From NCBI RefSeq assembly GCF_900103035.1, contig NZ_FMWO01000092.1, forward strand, positions 1 through 64,000: a stretch of 64,000 nt of DNA, written 5' to 3'. Made by a program: the position numbers and the translations under genes. Positions 43,654-52,113 of the stretch are shown here, one piece after another; the stretch's first letter is position 1; every line of letters starts with the position of its first letter. Under the pieces are notes generated by a model. The model was not told the DNA's origin. It saw only the letters and a list, made by a program, of their open reading frames with translations, and did no database searches. This DNA is from Nitrosomonas mobilis (lineage in GTDB: Bacteria > Pseudomonadota > Gammaproteobacteria > Burkholderiales > Nitrosomonadaceae).

Positions 43654-43841
43654 GAAAACTTTTTCTGTTTCTGCAATTACTCACCATCACATTTCCAATT
43701 GGAGTTTTTTTTACTTATATTATTATGGACGAAGGTGATCAGTTTACCTTTGAGCACTATCTGGTGACTGCATTAAGCGCCTTTCCATTCTTCATGTCGC
43801 TCTTGATCAGATTCTTTTTATCGGACTTTGAAGATAAATAA
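43650..43841 (+). CDS. Small membrane protein, two helices
   Basis: A 63-residue protein with two predicted membrane segments ('LFLFLQLLTITFPIGVFF' and 'ALSAFPFFMSLLIRFFL') joined by an acidic loop and ending in a charged tail ('SDFEDK'). I do not recognise a family. No clear ribosome site precedes it except by coupling to the short frame upstream. It lies 48 bp before the SH3-domain membrane protein and is divergent from cutA. Confidence 0.5.
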   Translation: MRKLFLFLQLLTITFPIGVFFTYIIMDEGDQFTFEHYLVTALSAFPFFMSLLIRFFLSDFEDK

Positions 43842-43889
43842 GTTTTCTGAAGATAACGCCACGCAGCAATTGCTATTCATTCCATCACC

Positions 43890-44582
43890 ATGACAATTAA
43901 TAAACAATCATGCCTCTTTCAGGCTGTCCTGATTTTTCTGTTGTTATTTATAATGACGATGACTGTACATGCCGAGAAACGTTACGCCAGTGACCAGGTT
44001 GAAGTGTTGCTGCGCACGGGACCGAGTCATCAGCATGCCATCGTGCGTATGCTTAAAAGTGGAGATGCGGTGGAGGTGTTGGAGCGCGACAAGGCCAAAG
44101 GATATAGCAGGGTAAGAGCCAAAGGTGGTTCGGAAGGCTGGGTGTTAAGTCGCCATTTGATGGCGGAACCGTCTGCACGAGAGTTGCTGGAGGATCTGAG
44201 TTTACAGATATCCGGTGCAGAGAGCAAAGTGGATGGCCCGGGGGCACAGGCCAGTCTGATCAGGCTGGAATTCGAGACGTTAACTAAACAGATTGTTGCT
44301 GTAGAAAAAGATAATCAGGTCCTCCTGGAGGACCTGATTAATATCAGGCAAACTGCTGCCGACGCTATTGCCCTGGAAAGCCAGCATCAGGAAATGTTAC
44401 AGCAAAACACGGTAATGGAAGCGAAACTCGTGGAGCTTGAAAAGGAAAACGCCACACTCAGTAGTCATATCCAGCGAGACTGGTTCTATGCTGGTGCAAT
44501 CGTGCTGTTTACCGGCCTGCTGCTCGGGCTGCTCATTCCCCGTGTTCAGTGGCGGAAACGATCACGCTTCAGTGACTTTTGA
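43890..44582 (+). CDS. SH3-domain, coiled-coil, membrane-anchored protein
   Basis: A 230-residue protein of the TIGR04211-like 'SH3 and anchor domain' type (YgiM relatives). It has an N-terminal signal ('AVLIFLLLFIMTMTVHA'), a bacterial SH3 domain (about 30-90: 'VEVLLRTGPSHQHAIVRMLK', 'GWVLSRHLM'), a coiled coil ('LEFETLTKQIVAVEKDNQVL') and a C-terminal membrane helix ('IVLFTGLLLGLLIPRVQW'). It likely sits in the inner membrane facing the periplasm; the function is unknown. It converges on the nuclease gene with a 14-bp gap. Confidence 0.83.
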   Translation: MTINKQSCLFQAVLIFLLLFIMTMTVHAEKRYASDQVEVLLRTGPSHQHAIVRMLKSGDAVEVLERDKAKGYSRVRAKGGSEGWVLSRHLMAEPSARELLEDLSLQISGAESKVDGPGAQASLIRLEFETLTKQIVAVEKDNQVLLEDLINIRQTAADAIALESQHQEMLQQNTVMEAKLVELEKENATLSSHIQRDWFYAGAIVLFTGLLLGLLIPRVQWRKRSRFSDF

Positions 44583-44596
44583 AACTATATACTTAC

Positions 44597-45478
44597 TTAT
44601 TCGAGCAGAATAAACGCACTTGGGTGGCGCACCCGAATGGAAAAATGATCCTTGCTGCGTGATATCCAGCCATGTACCTCGATACGTTTGTTCAGAAATT
44701 GCTGTAGTGGCGGGAACAGCGCCAGGTCGCTGTTGGCAATACGGATATCGATATTGTCACTGACAATCAATCGACTGAAGCGTCTACTGCGATCTACTTT
44801 GCTGATTTTGGCGTGATAGCGCTGCCACCCGGCTGGTTTTTCAGTCAGTTTGGCAAGTGAACGAGGTGCATAATGTGTCATTGCCCAGATACCAAGGCGC
44901 TGTTTCTCGGCTTGTCGTTGTGCCCTGATCATTGTATCGGCATAGCGAATATTGGGTGGGATGATAACGACAGTAGCCAAGCCTTTTTCCACCAGGGAGA
45001 GATTGATATGTTCACCACTGGCCAGATGAAGGTGGGCGAGCTTACGTTGATAATGGTCCTGTTCCTGTTGATCATATTCCAGATACACATGACGCCCCTG
45101 CAGTTTGTCACGCAGCCAGTTTTTTGCCTGAGTACCGCCTGGTTCGCCGGTGCGATTGCGGCTATCAATTTCAGGCGCATTGATTCCCAGTAATCTGACA
45201 CGCAAGCCGCCTTCAAGGGTAACCGTGTCGCCATCGATTACCTTGATCACCTGGTAGGCAATGCGTGATGGCCGGGAATCCAGCTTCAGTGGGCGAGCAT
45301 CAGGAGTTGGCTTATCCGAGTAAGTAACATTGCCTTCGGCATCCTGCGCACGGTAAATAGTGCTTGCCAGACCCAGGGAGGTTGACAGCAGAATGATGGC
45401 GAAACAGACCAACCATCGATTTATCCACATCATCGTCGGTGAGACCGGGTGTTTCTGGCATGATCTGCTAAAATGCAT
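44597..45478 (-). CDS. Secreted SNase-like nuclease with DUF4124-like start
   Basis: A 293-residue protein; the first ATG at 45478 or the one at 45433 could be used. A signal helix ('WLVCFAIILLSTSLGLAS') is followed by a DUF4124-like 'YRAQDAEGNVTYSDKPTPD' motif and then a thermonuclease fold: 'VIKVIDGDTVTLEGGLRVRL', 'GINAPEIDSRNRTGEP' and 'VEKGLATVVIIPP'. Active-site residues expected in staphylococcal nuclease (Asp in 'DGDT', Arg in 'LRVRLLGI', Glu in 'APEID') are present, so nuclease activity is likely in the periplasm or outside. Confidence 0.85.
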   Translation of the reverse strand: MHFSRSCQKHPVSPTMMWINRWLVCFAIILLSTSLGLASTIYRAQDAEGNVTYSDKPTPDARPLKLDSRPSRIAYQVIKVIDGDTVTLEGGLRVRLLGINAPEIDSRNRTGEPGGTQAKNWLRDKLQGRHVYLEYDQQEQDHYQRKLAHLHLASGEHINLSLVEKGLATVVIIPPNIRYADTMIRAQRQAEKQRLGIWAMTHYAPRSLAKLTEKPAGWQRYHAKISKVDRSRRFSRLIVSDNIDIRIANSDLALFPPLQQFLNKRIEVHGWISRSKDHFSIRVRHPSAFILLE

Positions 45479-45527
45479 GAATATTACGTTTCCGTTAACT
45501 TAATTTTGGTGATAAAAGAAATCCGTT

Positions 45528-46979
45528 ATGGAGATTGACCAGGCGATCAACGCTGCGTTCGAGCCATTATCTCGTCTCGTTTCCGCAGTGGTGCTTTTTA
45601 GTGTATCCGTAATGGGTATGGAAATTCAGCTCGTATTACTATGGCTGGTAGCGGCCGCGCTCTTTTTTACATTGTATCTGGGTTTCGCTAATGTACGTTA
45701 TTTTGCACTCGCGATACGTTTACTGCGTGACACGAATGACAGCAAAAATACGGATGGGGAAATCAGCCGTTTTGAGGCGTTGATGACTTCGCTCTCCGGT
45801 ACAGTAGGACTGGGCAACATCGCCGGCGTGGCAGTTGCCATTTCTGTTGGTGGGCCGGGTGCGGCATTCTGGATGGCGGTCATGGGTGTGTTTGGGATGT
45901 CAACCAAACTGGTTGAGGTTTCACTTGGTGTGAAATACCGCCAGCATGGTTCGAAACGCCACCCTGAGAAAATCTCGGGGGGACCGATGTACTACCTGCG
46001 CAGTGCTTTTGACCGCTACGGTCACCCACGTCTGGGTAGTTTTATGGCTGCTACATTTGCCGTTTGCTGCATTGGCGGCACGCTGGGTGCAGGTGGCCTC
46101 TTTCAGGTTAATCAGGCATACCATCAGGCGCTGGTCATTACGGGGGGGGCTGATAGCGGCTTTCTGGTCAGCCATGGCTGGTTGTTTGGACTGGTAACCG
46201 CACTACTGGTTGGTTTGGTTATACTGGGTGGTATTCAGTGGATTGCTGCAGTTGCTGGACGAATTGTTCCATTGATGGCTATTATCTATATTCTGATGGG
46301 CTGCATAGTGATTGGTATGCACATCGAGGCATTGCCTGCGGCAATTCAGACCATTATCGGAATGGCGCTATATCCACAGGCGGGGATGGGTGCATTGCTG
46401 GGTGCATTGCTGGTTGGTGTGCAGCGAGCTGCTTTTTCCAATGAAGCTGGGCTCGGCTCCTCGGCCATTGCCCACTCTTCGGTCAGAACCAGTGAACCGG
46501 TCAGCCAGGGAATAGTCGGCATGCTGGGACCTTTTATTGATACGGTTATCATTTGCTCAATCACCTCGCTCGTGATCGTCATTTCCGGCGCTTATTCCGA
46601 AAGTAACGGTATGGAAGGGGTTGCGCTTACCTCGCGGGCATTTGCCATCGGGTTGCCATGGTTTCCCTATGCACTGGCTGCGACAGTATTTCTGTTTGCG
46701 TACTCGACCATGATTTCCTGGTCTTATTACGGCCTGAAATGTGTCACTTATCTGTTTGGCGAACGGGACAGTATCGAAATAATCTATAAATTGCTGTTCT
46801 GCTTTGCAATTGTGGTTGGAGCCTCTGCAGAGCTATCCAATGTTATGATGTTTATGGACTCAATGGTGCTGGCAATGTCCGTGCCCAACATCATTGGTCT
46901 TTTTATGCTGGCCCCGGAAATTAGGCAAGATCTCAAGGAATACCTGTTGCGCCACAAGAATGGAACTTTACATCCATGA
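45528..46979 (+). CDS. AGCS-family sodium:alanine/glycine symporter
   Basis: A 483-residue membrane protein with about ten helices. AGCS signatures: 'SLSGTVGLGNIAGVAVAIS' with 'GGPGAAFWMAVMGVFGM' after it, and 'AFSNEAGLGSSAIAHSSVRT', plus 'PFIDTVIICSITSLVIV'. It should take up alanine or glycine with sodium. The gene is transcribed away from the nuclease gene, 50 bp apart, and toward the mla operon, which starts 38 bp after its stop; whether they share a transcript is unclear. Confidence 0.9.
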   Translation: MEIDQAINAAFEPLSRLVSAVVLFSVSVMGMEIQLVLLWLVAAALFFTLYLGFANVRYFALAIRLLRDTNDSKNTDGEISRFEALMTSLSGTVGLGNIAGVAVAISVGGPGAAFWMAVMGVFGMSTKLVEVSLGVKYRQHGSKRHPEKISGGPMYYLRSAFDRYGHPRLGSFMAATFAVCCIGGTLGAGGLFQVNQAYHQALVITGGADSGFLVSHGWLFGLVTALLVGLVILGGIQWIAAVAGRIVPLMAIIYILMGCIVIGMHIEALPAAIQTIIGMALYPQAGMGALLGALLVGVQRAAFSNEAGLGSSAIAHSSVRTSEPVSQGIVGMLGPFIDTVIICSITSLVIVISGAYSESNGMEGVALTSRAFAIGLPWFPYALAATVFLFAYSTMISWSYYGLKCVTYLFGERDSIEIIYKLLFCFAIVVGASAELSNVMMFMDSMVLAMSVPNIIGLFMLAPEIRQDLKEYLLRHKNGTLHP

Positions 46980-47017
46980 ATCATCACTCATTCTGTTCGT
47001 ACCGATTATCCTAACGA

Positions 47018-47839
47018 ATGTCGACTGTTGCTGAAAGTACACTGGTCAAGTTTGACAATGTCAGTTTTTCCTATGGAAACACGCCTATTCTGAAAGGTGC
47101 CAACCTTGCAATTCCTCGTGGGCAAGTGGTTGCCATCATGGGAGGGAGCGGATCGGGTAAAACCACGTTGCTACGTCTGATTGGTGGTGAAATCCGACCA
47201 ACTGCCGGTACCGTTCATGTTGCCGGTGAAGTCGTACACGAACTTAGCCGCAACGCACTGTTCACAATGCGTCGCAAAATGGGAATGCTATTTCAGTTCG
47301 GCGCGCTGTTTACCGATTTATCGGTATTTGATAACGTCGCTTTCCAGATGCGCGAACATAGCAATTTGCCTGAAGACATGATCCGCGATCTGGTGCTGAT
47401 GAAACTGCATGCCGTCGGGTTGCGGGGCGCACATCATCTGATGCCGGTAGAACTCTCAGGTGGGATGGCCCGCCGGGTGGCGCTGGCACGCTCGATTGCG
47501 CTCGATCCAATGCTGATGATGTTTGATGAACCATTCACCGGGCTCGACCCAATTTCGTTGAGCGTTATCGGCAGTCTGATTCGGCGACTAACCGACGCGC
47601 TTGGTATGACTTCAATTCTGGTGACGCATGATGTGCAGGAATCTCTGCAGATTGTTGATCATGTCTATTTTCTGGCCGATGGTAAAATTGTCGCACACGG
47701 CACGCCTGATGAGGTACGGCAGTCTGATGCGCCATTCGTCCATCAGTTCATCCACGGCGAGGTTGATGGTCCGGTGCCTTTTCATTATCAGGCAAGGGCC
47801 TATGCTGATGACCTTGGAATTCAGTCAGGTGGGAATTAA
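47018..47839 (+). CDS. mlaF: Mla phospholipid transporter ATPase
   Basis: A 273-residue ABC ATPase: Walker A 'MGGSGSGKTTLLRLIGGEI', signature 'LSGGMARRVALARSIAL', Walker B 'MMFDEPFTGLD', and the H-loop in 'LVTHDVQE'. First gene of a mlaFEDCB operon that moves phospholipids between the outer and inner membranes. The Mla-type 'GALFTDLSVFDNVAFQMRE' region is present. The mlaE gene starts 3 bp after its stop. Confidence 0.94.
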   Translation: MSTVAESTLVKFDNVSFSYGNTPILKGANLAIPRGQVVAIMGGSGSGKTTLLRLIGGEIRPTAGTVHVAGEVVHELSRNALFTMRRKMGMLFQFGALFTDLSVFDNVAFQMREHSNLPEDMIRDLVLMKLHAVGLRGAHHLMPVELSGGMARRVALARSIALDPMLMMFDEPFTGLDPISLSVIGSLIRRLTDALGMTSILVTHDVQESLQIVDHVYFLADGKIVAHGTPDEVRQSDAPFVHQFIHGEVDGPVPFHYQARAYADDLGIQSGGN

Positions 47840-47842
47840 ATT

Positions 47843-48652
47843 GTGGACGTTATCTTGATCAAACAGACTGCTGCGGTTATCCAGCGAATAGGCCATCGAA
47901 CGATTAACAGCATCTGGCGGCTGGGCTGCGCTAGTCACTTTATTTTACTGGTTTTGCTCAAATCCTGGACTAGTTTTGCCCGCCCCCGTCTGATCACGCG
48001 TGAAATATATTATGCCGGCGTAATGTCACTGGTCATCATTCTGGTGTCGGGGCTGTTCGTTGGTCTGGTGCTAGGGTTACAGGGCTATGAGACTTTGCAG
48101 AAATTTGGCTCGGAATCTGCAGTGGGTACGCTGGTTGCCTTGTCATTGGTACGAGAACTGGGGCCGGTGGTTGCCGGATTGTTGTTTGCCAGTCGCGCGG
48201 GTTCGGCAATGACTGCGGAAATTGGCTTGATGAAAGCAACCGAACAATTGTCAGCAATGGGCATGATGGCAGTTGATCCAGTTGCACGAGTGGTCGCACC
48301 CAAATTCTGGGCGGGAGTCTTTTCCATGCCGTTATTGGCTGCCATGTTTTCAGTTATGGGCGTGTTTGGCGGCTATCTGGTGACGGTCGTGGTGATTGGT
48401 GTGGATGAAGGATCATTCTGGTCACAGATGCAAAATGCAGTAGATTTTCGCTACGACATCGTCAATGGTGTGATCAAAAGCTGCTGCTTTGGTGTGGTGA
48501 TCACTGCTATTGCGGTATTTGAGGGATTTGATGCCCCACCAACTGCAGAAGGTGTATCAATGGCGACCACCAGGACCGTCGTGACTTCTTCACTAGCGAT
48601 CCTGGGGCTCGATTTTGTGTTGACAGCGTTCATGTTCAGAGGAGTAGCTTAA
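47843..48652 (+). CDS. mlaE: Mla phospholipid transporter permease
   Basis: A 269-residue membrane protein of the MlaE/YrbE family, starting at GTG 47843 (GGTGGGA upstream). Motifs: 'SLVIILVSGLFVGLVLGLQG', 'LVRELGPVVAGLLFASRAGS' with 'MTAEIGLMKATEQLSAM' and a C-terminal hydrophobic segment. It forms the membrane core with MlaF and MlaD. Its last base overlaps the first base of mlaD. Confidence 0.95.
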   Translation: MDVILIKQTAAVIQRIGHRTINSIWRLGCASHFILLVLLKSWTSFARPRLITREIYYAGVMSLVIILVSGLFVGLVLGLQGYETLQKFGSESAVGTLVALSLVRELGPVVAGLLFASRAGSAMTAEIGLMKATEQLSAMGMMAVDPVARVVAPKFWAGVFSMPLLAAMFSVMGVFGGYLVTVVVIGVDEGSFWSQMQNAVDFRYDIVNGVIKSCCFGVVITAIAVFEGFDAPPTAEGVSMATTRTVVTSSLAILGLDFVLTAFMFRGVA

Positions 48653-49110
48653 TGCAGCGAACGGTGATGGATTTCTGGGTGGGCGTGTTCGTGATGGCGG
48701 GTATTGGCGCATTATTGATATTGGGTCTGAAGGTTGGTAATCTGACGAGTTATCAGGGCGGGGACAGTTACGCTCTGCTCGGAAATTTTGAAAATATCGG
48801 TGGTCTGAAGATACGTGCGCCAGTCAAAAGCGCCGGAGTCGTGGTAGGTCGCGTGGCGAATATCGAGTTTAGTCTGGAAACCTATGATGCGGTTGTCACC
48901 TTGAGCATGGATAGTCGCTACCGTTTTCCAAAGGACACCTTTGCCAGTATCCTGACGTCGGGTTTGCTGGGGGAGCAGTACGTCGGCCTGTTGCCCGGTG
49001 GAGATGAGGCCATGCTCGAGGATGGTGAGCGCTTTATTAAAACCAATTCGGCGATGGTGCTGGAAGAAATGATTGGACGTTTCTTGTTCAACAAGGCAGC
49101 TGGCGACTAG
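48652..49110 (+). CDS. mlaD: Mla system MCE-domain protein
   Basis: A 152-residue protein with a membrane anchor ('FWVGVFVMAGIGALLILGL') and one MCE domain: 'ALLGNFENIGGLKIRAPVK' followed by 'AGVVVGRVANIEF' and 'SILTSGLLGEQYVGLLPGG'. MlaD makes a hexameric ring that carries lipids between the periplasmic carrier MlaC and the membrane complex. Only one MCE domain, as usual for MlaD. Confidence 0.94.
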   Translation: MQRTVMDFWVGVFVMAGIGALLILGLKVGNLTSYQGGDSYALLGNFENIGGLKIRAPVKSAGVVVGRVANIEFSLETYDAVVTLSMDSRYRFPKDTFASILTSGLLGEQYVGLLPGGDEAMLEDGERFIKTNSAMVLEEMIGRFLFNKAAGD

Positions 49111-49143
49111 AGTCATTTTTAACAATCAACGAGTTATTTAACC

Positions 49144-49758
49144 ATGAAACAACTCATAAAAATTCTACTGTTATCATTGATAATTCATACCTTGCCCGTA
49201 TTTGGCGAGGATAATTCGCCCGACGGTATTATCCGGCGCACGGTGGATGAAGTAACAGAAATTCTTCGCAAGGATGACGGCATCAAGGCGGGTGATCAGG
49301 ACAGAATTCTGGCATTGGTCCAGGACAAAATTCTGCCGCATTTCAGCTTTCCTCGTATGACACAACTGGCCATGGGAAGGAACTGGTCGAAAGCATCCAA
49401 TGAACAGAAAAAAGTGTTGGTGAATGAGTTCCGTACATTGCTGGTACGCACCTACTCGAACTCGTTAACCAATTACCGTGATGCAGTTATTGAGATTGAA
49501 CAGACCATAATTGACCCCGCCGCCACTCGCTCGACGGTCAAAGCCAAGGTTATTCAGGGAAGTGGGCGGCAGCCGGTACCAATCGATTATTCCATGGAAA
49601 GAACTGCTTCAGGGTGGAAAGTTTACGATGTGACCGTGGCGGGGGTCAGTCTGGTAACCAATTATCGAGGTTCGTTCAACAGTCAAATCCGCGATGGTGG
49701 CATAGATGGTTTGATCGCTACGCTTTCAGAAAAAAACACCTCCCTTCTTGGGCAGTAA
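49144..49758 (+). CDS. mlaC: Mla periplasmic lipid carrier
   Basis: A 204-residue exported protein of the MlaC/Ttg2D family: signal peptide ('ILLLSLIIHTLPVFG'), then 'ILPHFSFPRMTQLAMGRNWS', 'FRTLLVRTYSNSLTNYRD' and 'GWKVYDVTVAGVSLVTNYRG'. It ferries phospholipids between outer-membrane MlaA and MlaFEDB. It follows mlaD by 33 bp, and mlaB follows 16 bp later. Confidence 0.93.
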   Translation: MKQLIKILLLSLIIHTLPVFGEDNSPDGIIRRTVDEVTEILRKDDGIKAGDQDRILALVQDKILPHFSFPRMTQLAMGRNWSKASNEQKKVLVNEFRTLLVRTYSNSLTNYRDAVIEIEQTIIDPAATRSTVKAKVIQGSGRQPVPIDYSMERTASGWKVYDVTVAGVSLVTNYRGSFNSQIRDGGIDGLIATLSEKNTSLLGQ

Positions 49759-49774
49759 TGTTTAGAACACCTTC

Positions 49775-50065
49775 ATGAATATTAAAATTAATAATAATCA
49801 GTTAAGCGTTTCCGGGTCCGTGACATTTGCCAACGTGGCCGAGATAACCCGCGCCGGACTGACGGTTATGAGTCAGCCGGAACCTGTTGTTGACCTGGCA
49901 AAAATTACAGAGCTTGATTCTGCCGCGGTCAGCATGTTGCTGGCGTGGCTGCGTGCCGCTCAACAACATGGTCAGCAACTTCGGGTGATCAATTTACCGC
50001 AAAATATGGCAAGTCTCATCAAGCTATATGATTTGACCGAATTACTACCGTTTGAATCCTGCTGA
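49775..50065 (+). CDS. mlaB: Mla STAS-domain protein
   Basis: A 96-residue STAS-domain protein ('VVDLAKITELDSAAVSMLLA', 'HGQQLRVINLPQNMASLIKL'). In E. coli MlaB binds MlaF and stabilises the transporter. Position directly after mlaC supports the assignment despite short length and generic domain. Confidence 0.87.
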   Translation: MNIKINNNQLSVSGSVTFANVAEITRAGLTVMSQPEPVVDLAKITELDSAAVSMLLAWLRAAQQHGQQLRVINLPQNMASLIKLYDLTELLPFESC

Positions 50066-50123
50066 TTTTGCTAAATAACGATTATTTACCCACATTATCT
50101 TTATCGTCGGGTAATCTCGTCTG

Positions 50124-51044
50124 ATGACACCTGCTATTGAAGTCCAGCAACTGTCCAAACGCTATGGAGCGCTGACTGCACTGGATGATATCGACCTGAA
50201 AATCGAGCAGGGTGAATTTTTTGCGTTACTTGGCTCAAATGGCGCGGGTAAAACCACGTTAATCAGTATACTCGCCGGCCTGATCAAGCCAACCAGCGGC
50301 ACCGCCAGGGTAATGGGGTATGATGTCCAGTCGCAATATCAGCAAACGCGCCAGAGACTGGGTGTTGTTCCGCAGGAACTGGTCTATGATCCTTTTTTTA
50401 ACGTGCGTGAAATGCTGGTCATGCAGTCTGGCTATTTTGGCATCAAGCATAACGATGTGTGGATCGATGAAATTCTGTTTCGGCTTGATCTCGCCAATAA
50501 GGCCCATGTCAATCTGCGAGCGTTGTCCGGCGGGATGAAACGGCGGGTACTGATTGCTCAGGCTTTGGTACATAAACCTCCCGTGATTATTCTCGACGAA
50601 CCTACGGCGGGAGTGGATGTCGATTTACGCCAAAGTTTATGGCAATTTGTGCAACAGCTTAATCAGGATGGTCATACAGTCGTGCTAACCACACACTATC
50701 TGGAAGAGGCGGAAGCATTATGTCGCCGAGTTGCAATGCTCAAACAGGGTAGGGTTGTCGTGCTCGACAGTATCGAGAACCTGGTGCGCACCATCCGCGA
50801 CTATACGCTGCTGTTGCGTTTGTCTACCAATATCCTGCCGGATGGATTGCAGTCATGGACAGTTAAGCACGATCCGGTTGGTGAGTTATACCGCATCAGT
50901 ATCAAGGAATATACCGAGATTGAAACCATTCTGTCGCTGCTGCGTGAGGCAGGTATACAAATCATTGATCTGCAATTGCGGCAGCCTGATCTTGAGGATG
51001 TATTTGTCAAAACCATGGAAATGGATCAGGCTGTCGCCTTATGA
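50124..51044 (+). CDS. ABC-2 exporter ATPase
   Basis: A 306-residue ABC ATPase of the YadG/CcmA-like group: Walker A 'GSNGAGKTTLISILAGLI', signature 'LSGGMKRRVLIAQALVH' and Walker B 'VIILDEPTAGVD'. It overlaps the permease gene by 4 bp and lies 58 bp after mlaB. It may be co-expressed with the mla operon, as often in betaproteobacteria, but its substrate is unknown. The ~80-residue C-terminal extension is typical of ABC-2 ATPases. Confidence 0.92.
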   Translation: MTPAIEVQQLSKRYGALTALDDIDLKIEQGEFFALLGSNGAGKTTLISILAGLIKPTSGTARVMGYDVQSQYQQTRQRLGVVPQELVYDPFFNVREMLVMQSGYFGIKHNDVWIDEILFRLDLANKAHVNLRALSGGMKRRVLIAQALVHKPPVIILDEPTAGVDVDLRQSLWQFVQQLNQDGHTVVLTTHYLEEAEALCRRVAMLKQGRVVVLDSIENLVRTIRDYTLLLRLSTNILPDGLQSWTVKHDPVGELYRISIKEYTEIETILSLLREAGIQIIDLQLRQPDLEDVFVKTMEMDQAVAL

Positions 51045-51796
51045 CGGGTTTTTATACCCTGCTGTACAAGGAATTGCTACGCTTCTGGAAAGTTGCTTTT
51101 CAGACAGTGCTGGCGCCAGTACTCTCCAGTCTGTTATATCTGATGATATTCTCCCATGTGCTGGCTGAACGCGCACAAGTGTATGCTGACGTGAGCTATG
51201 CAGCTTTTCTGATACCGGGTCTGGTCATGATGGCTATCCTGCAGAATGCATTCGCCAATTCTTCTTCCAGCCTGATTCAGTCTAAAATTACCGGCAATCT
51301 GGTGTTTATCCTGCTGACGCCATTATCGTATCTGGAGATATTTCTTGCCTACGTTGTGGCATCCATGCTGCGCGGATTGGTAGTCGGGCTCGGGGTGTAT
51401 CTGGTGGCCGCCTGGTTTTATCCGGTTTCTCCTCAATTGTCTGGCTGGGTTATTGTGTTTGCGCTGCTTGGCAGCGCCATACTGGGAGTGATGGGACTGA
51501 TCGCCGGTATTGTTTCAGACAAATTTGATCAGCTGGCAGGGTTTCAAAATTTTATTATTTTGCCGTTGACCTTTCTTTCTGGTGTTTTCTATTCGATTCA
51601 TTCGCTGCCGTCCACGTGGCAGTTTTTATCCCATCTTAATCCGTTCTTCTATATGGTGGATGGATTTCGTTACGGCTTTTTTGGTTTTTCTGATTTCTCA
51701 CCCTATATCAGTCTGTTGATTATTCTGGCATGCCTCGTCGTTATTTCCGGGTGGGCATTGTGGATGTTACGAAGCGGCTATAAAATTCGACACTGA
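51041..51796 (+). CDS. ABC-2 exporter permease
   Basis: A 251-residue membrane protein of the YadH type with six helices and the ABC-2 signature region 'LPLTFLSGVFYSIHSLPSTW' followed by 'LSHLNPFFYMVDGFRYGFFG'. It works with the ATPase whose gene overlaps it. The substrate is not known. Confidence 0.92.
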   Translation: MTGFYTLLYKELLRFWKVAFQTVLAPVLSSLLYLMIFSHVLAERAQVYADVSYAAFLIPGLVMMAILQNAFANSSSSLIQSKITGNLVFILLTPLSYLEIFLAYVVASMLRGLVVGLGVYLVAAWFYPVSPQLSGWVIVFALLGSAILGVMGLIAGIVSDKFDQLAGFQNFIILPLTFLSGVFYSIHSLPSTWQFLSHLNPFFYMVDGFRYGFFGFSDFSPYISLLIILACLVVISGWALWMLRSGYKIRH

Positions 51797-51840
51797 ACAC
51801 GTGTTACTATTTTTAATCTATTAAACTCAAAGGAAACAAT

Positions 51841-52095
51841 ATGGTTACCGCAGAATCTATTGAACACTCTATCAGAGCTTCCCTGCCATGCGAGTGGGTC
51901 AGCGTGGAAGGAGATGACGGTCATCACTTCAATGCCGTTATTGTCAGTGACCAATTTGAAGGCAAGAGCATGATACAGCAGCATCAACTGGTGTACCGCG
52001 CACTCGGTGGACGGATGCGTGAGGAAATTCACGCGCTGTCAATGAAAACTTATACCATTACCCAGTGGGAGGCGGTCAATAAATCGCACACATAA
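51841..52095 (+). CDS. ibaG: BolA/IbaG-family protein
   Basis: An 84-residue BolA-like protein ('DDGHHFNAVIVSDQFEGKSM', 'QHQLVYRALGGRMREEIHAL'). It has a very good ribosome site (AAAGGA). IbaG genes commonly follow mla clusters in beta- and gammaproteobacteria, and family members interact with monothiol glutaredoxins. The invariant His in 'QQHQLVY' is present. Confidence 0.87.
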   Translation: MVTAESIEHSIRASLPCEWVSVEGDDGHHFNAVIVSDQFEGKSMIQQHQLVYRALGGRMREEIHALSMKTYTITQWEAVNKSHT

Positions 52096-52113
52096 AAATA
52101 CTAGTCATACTAA

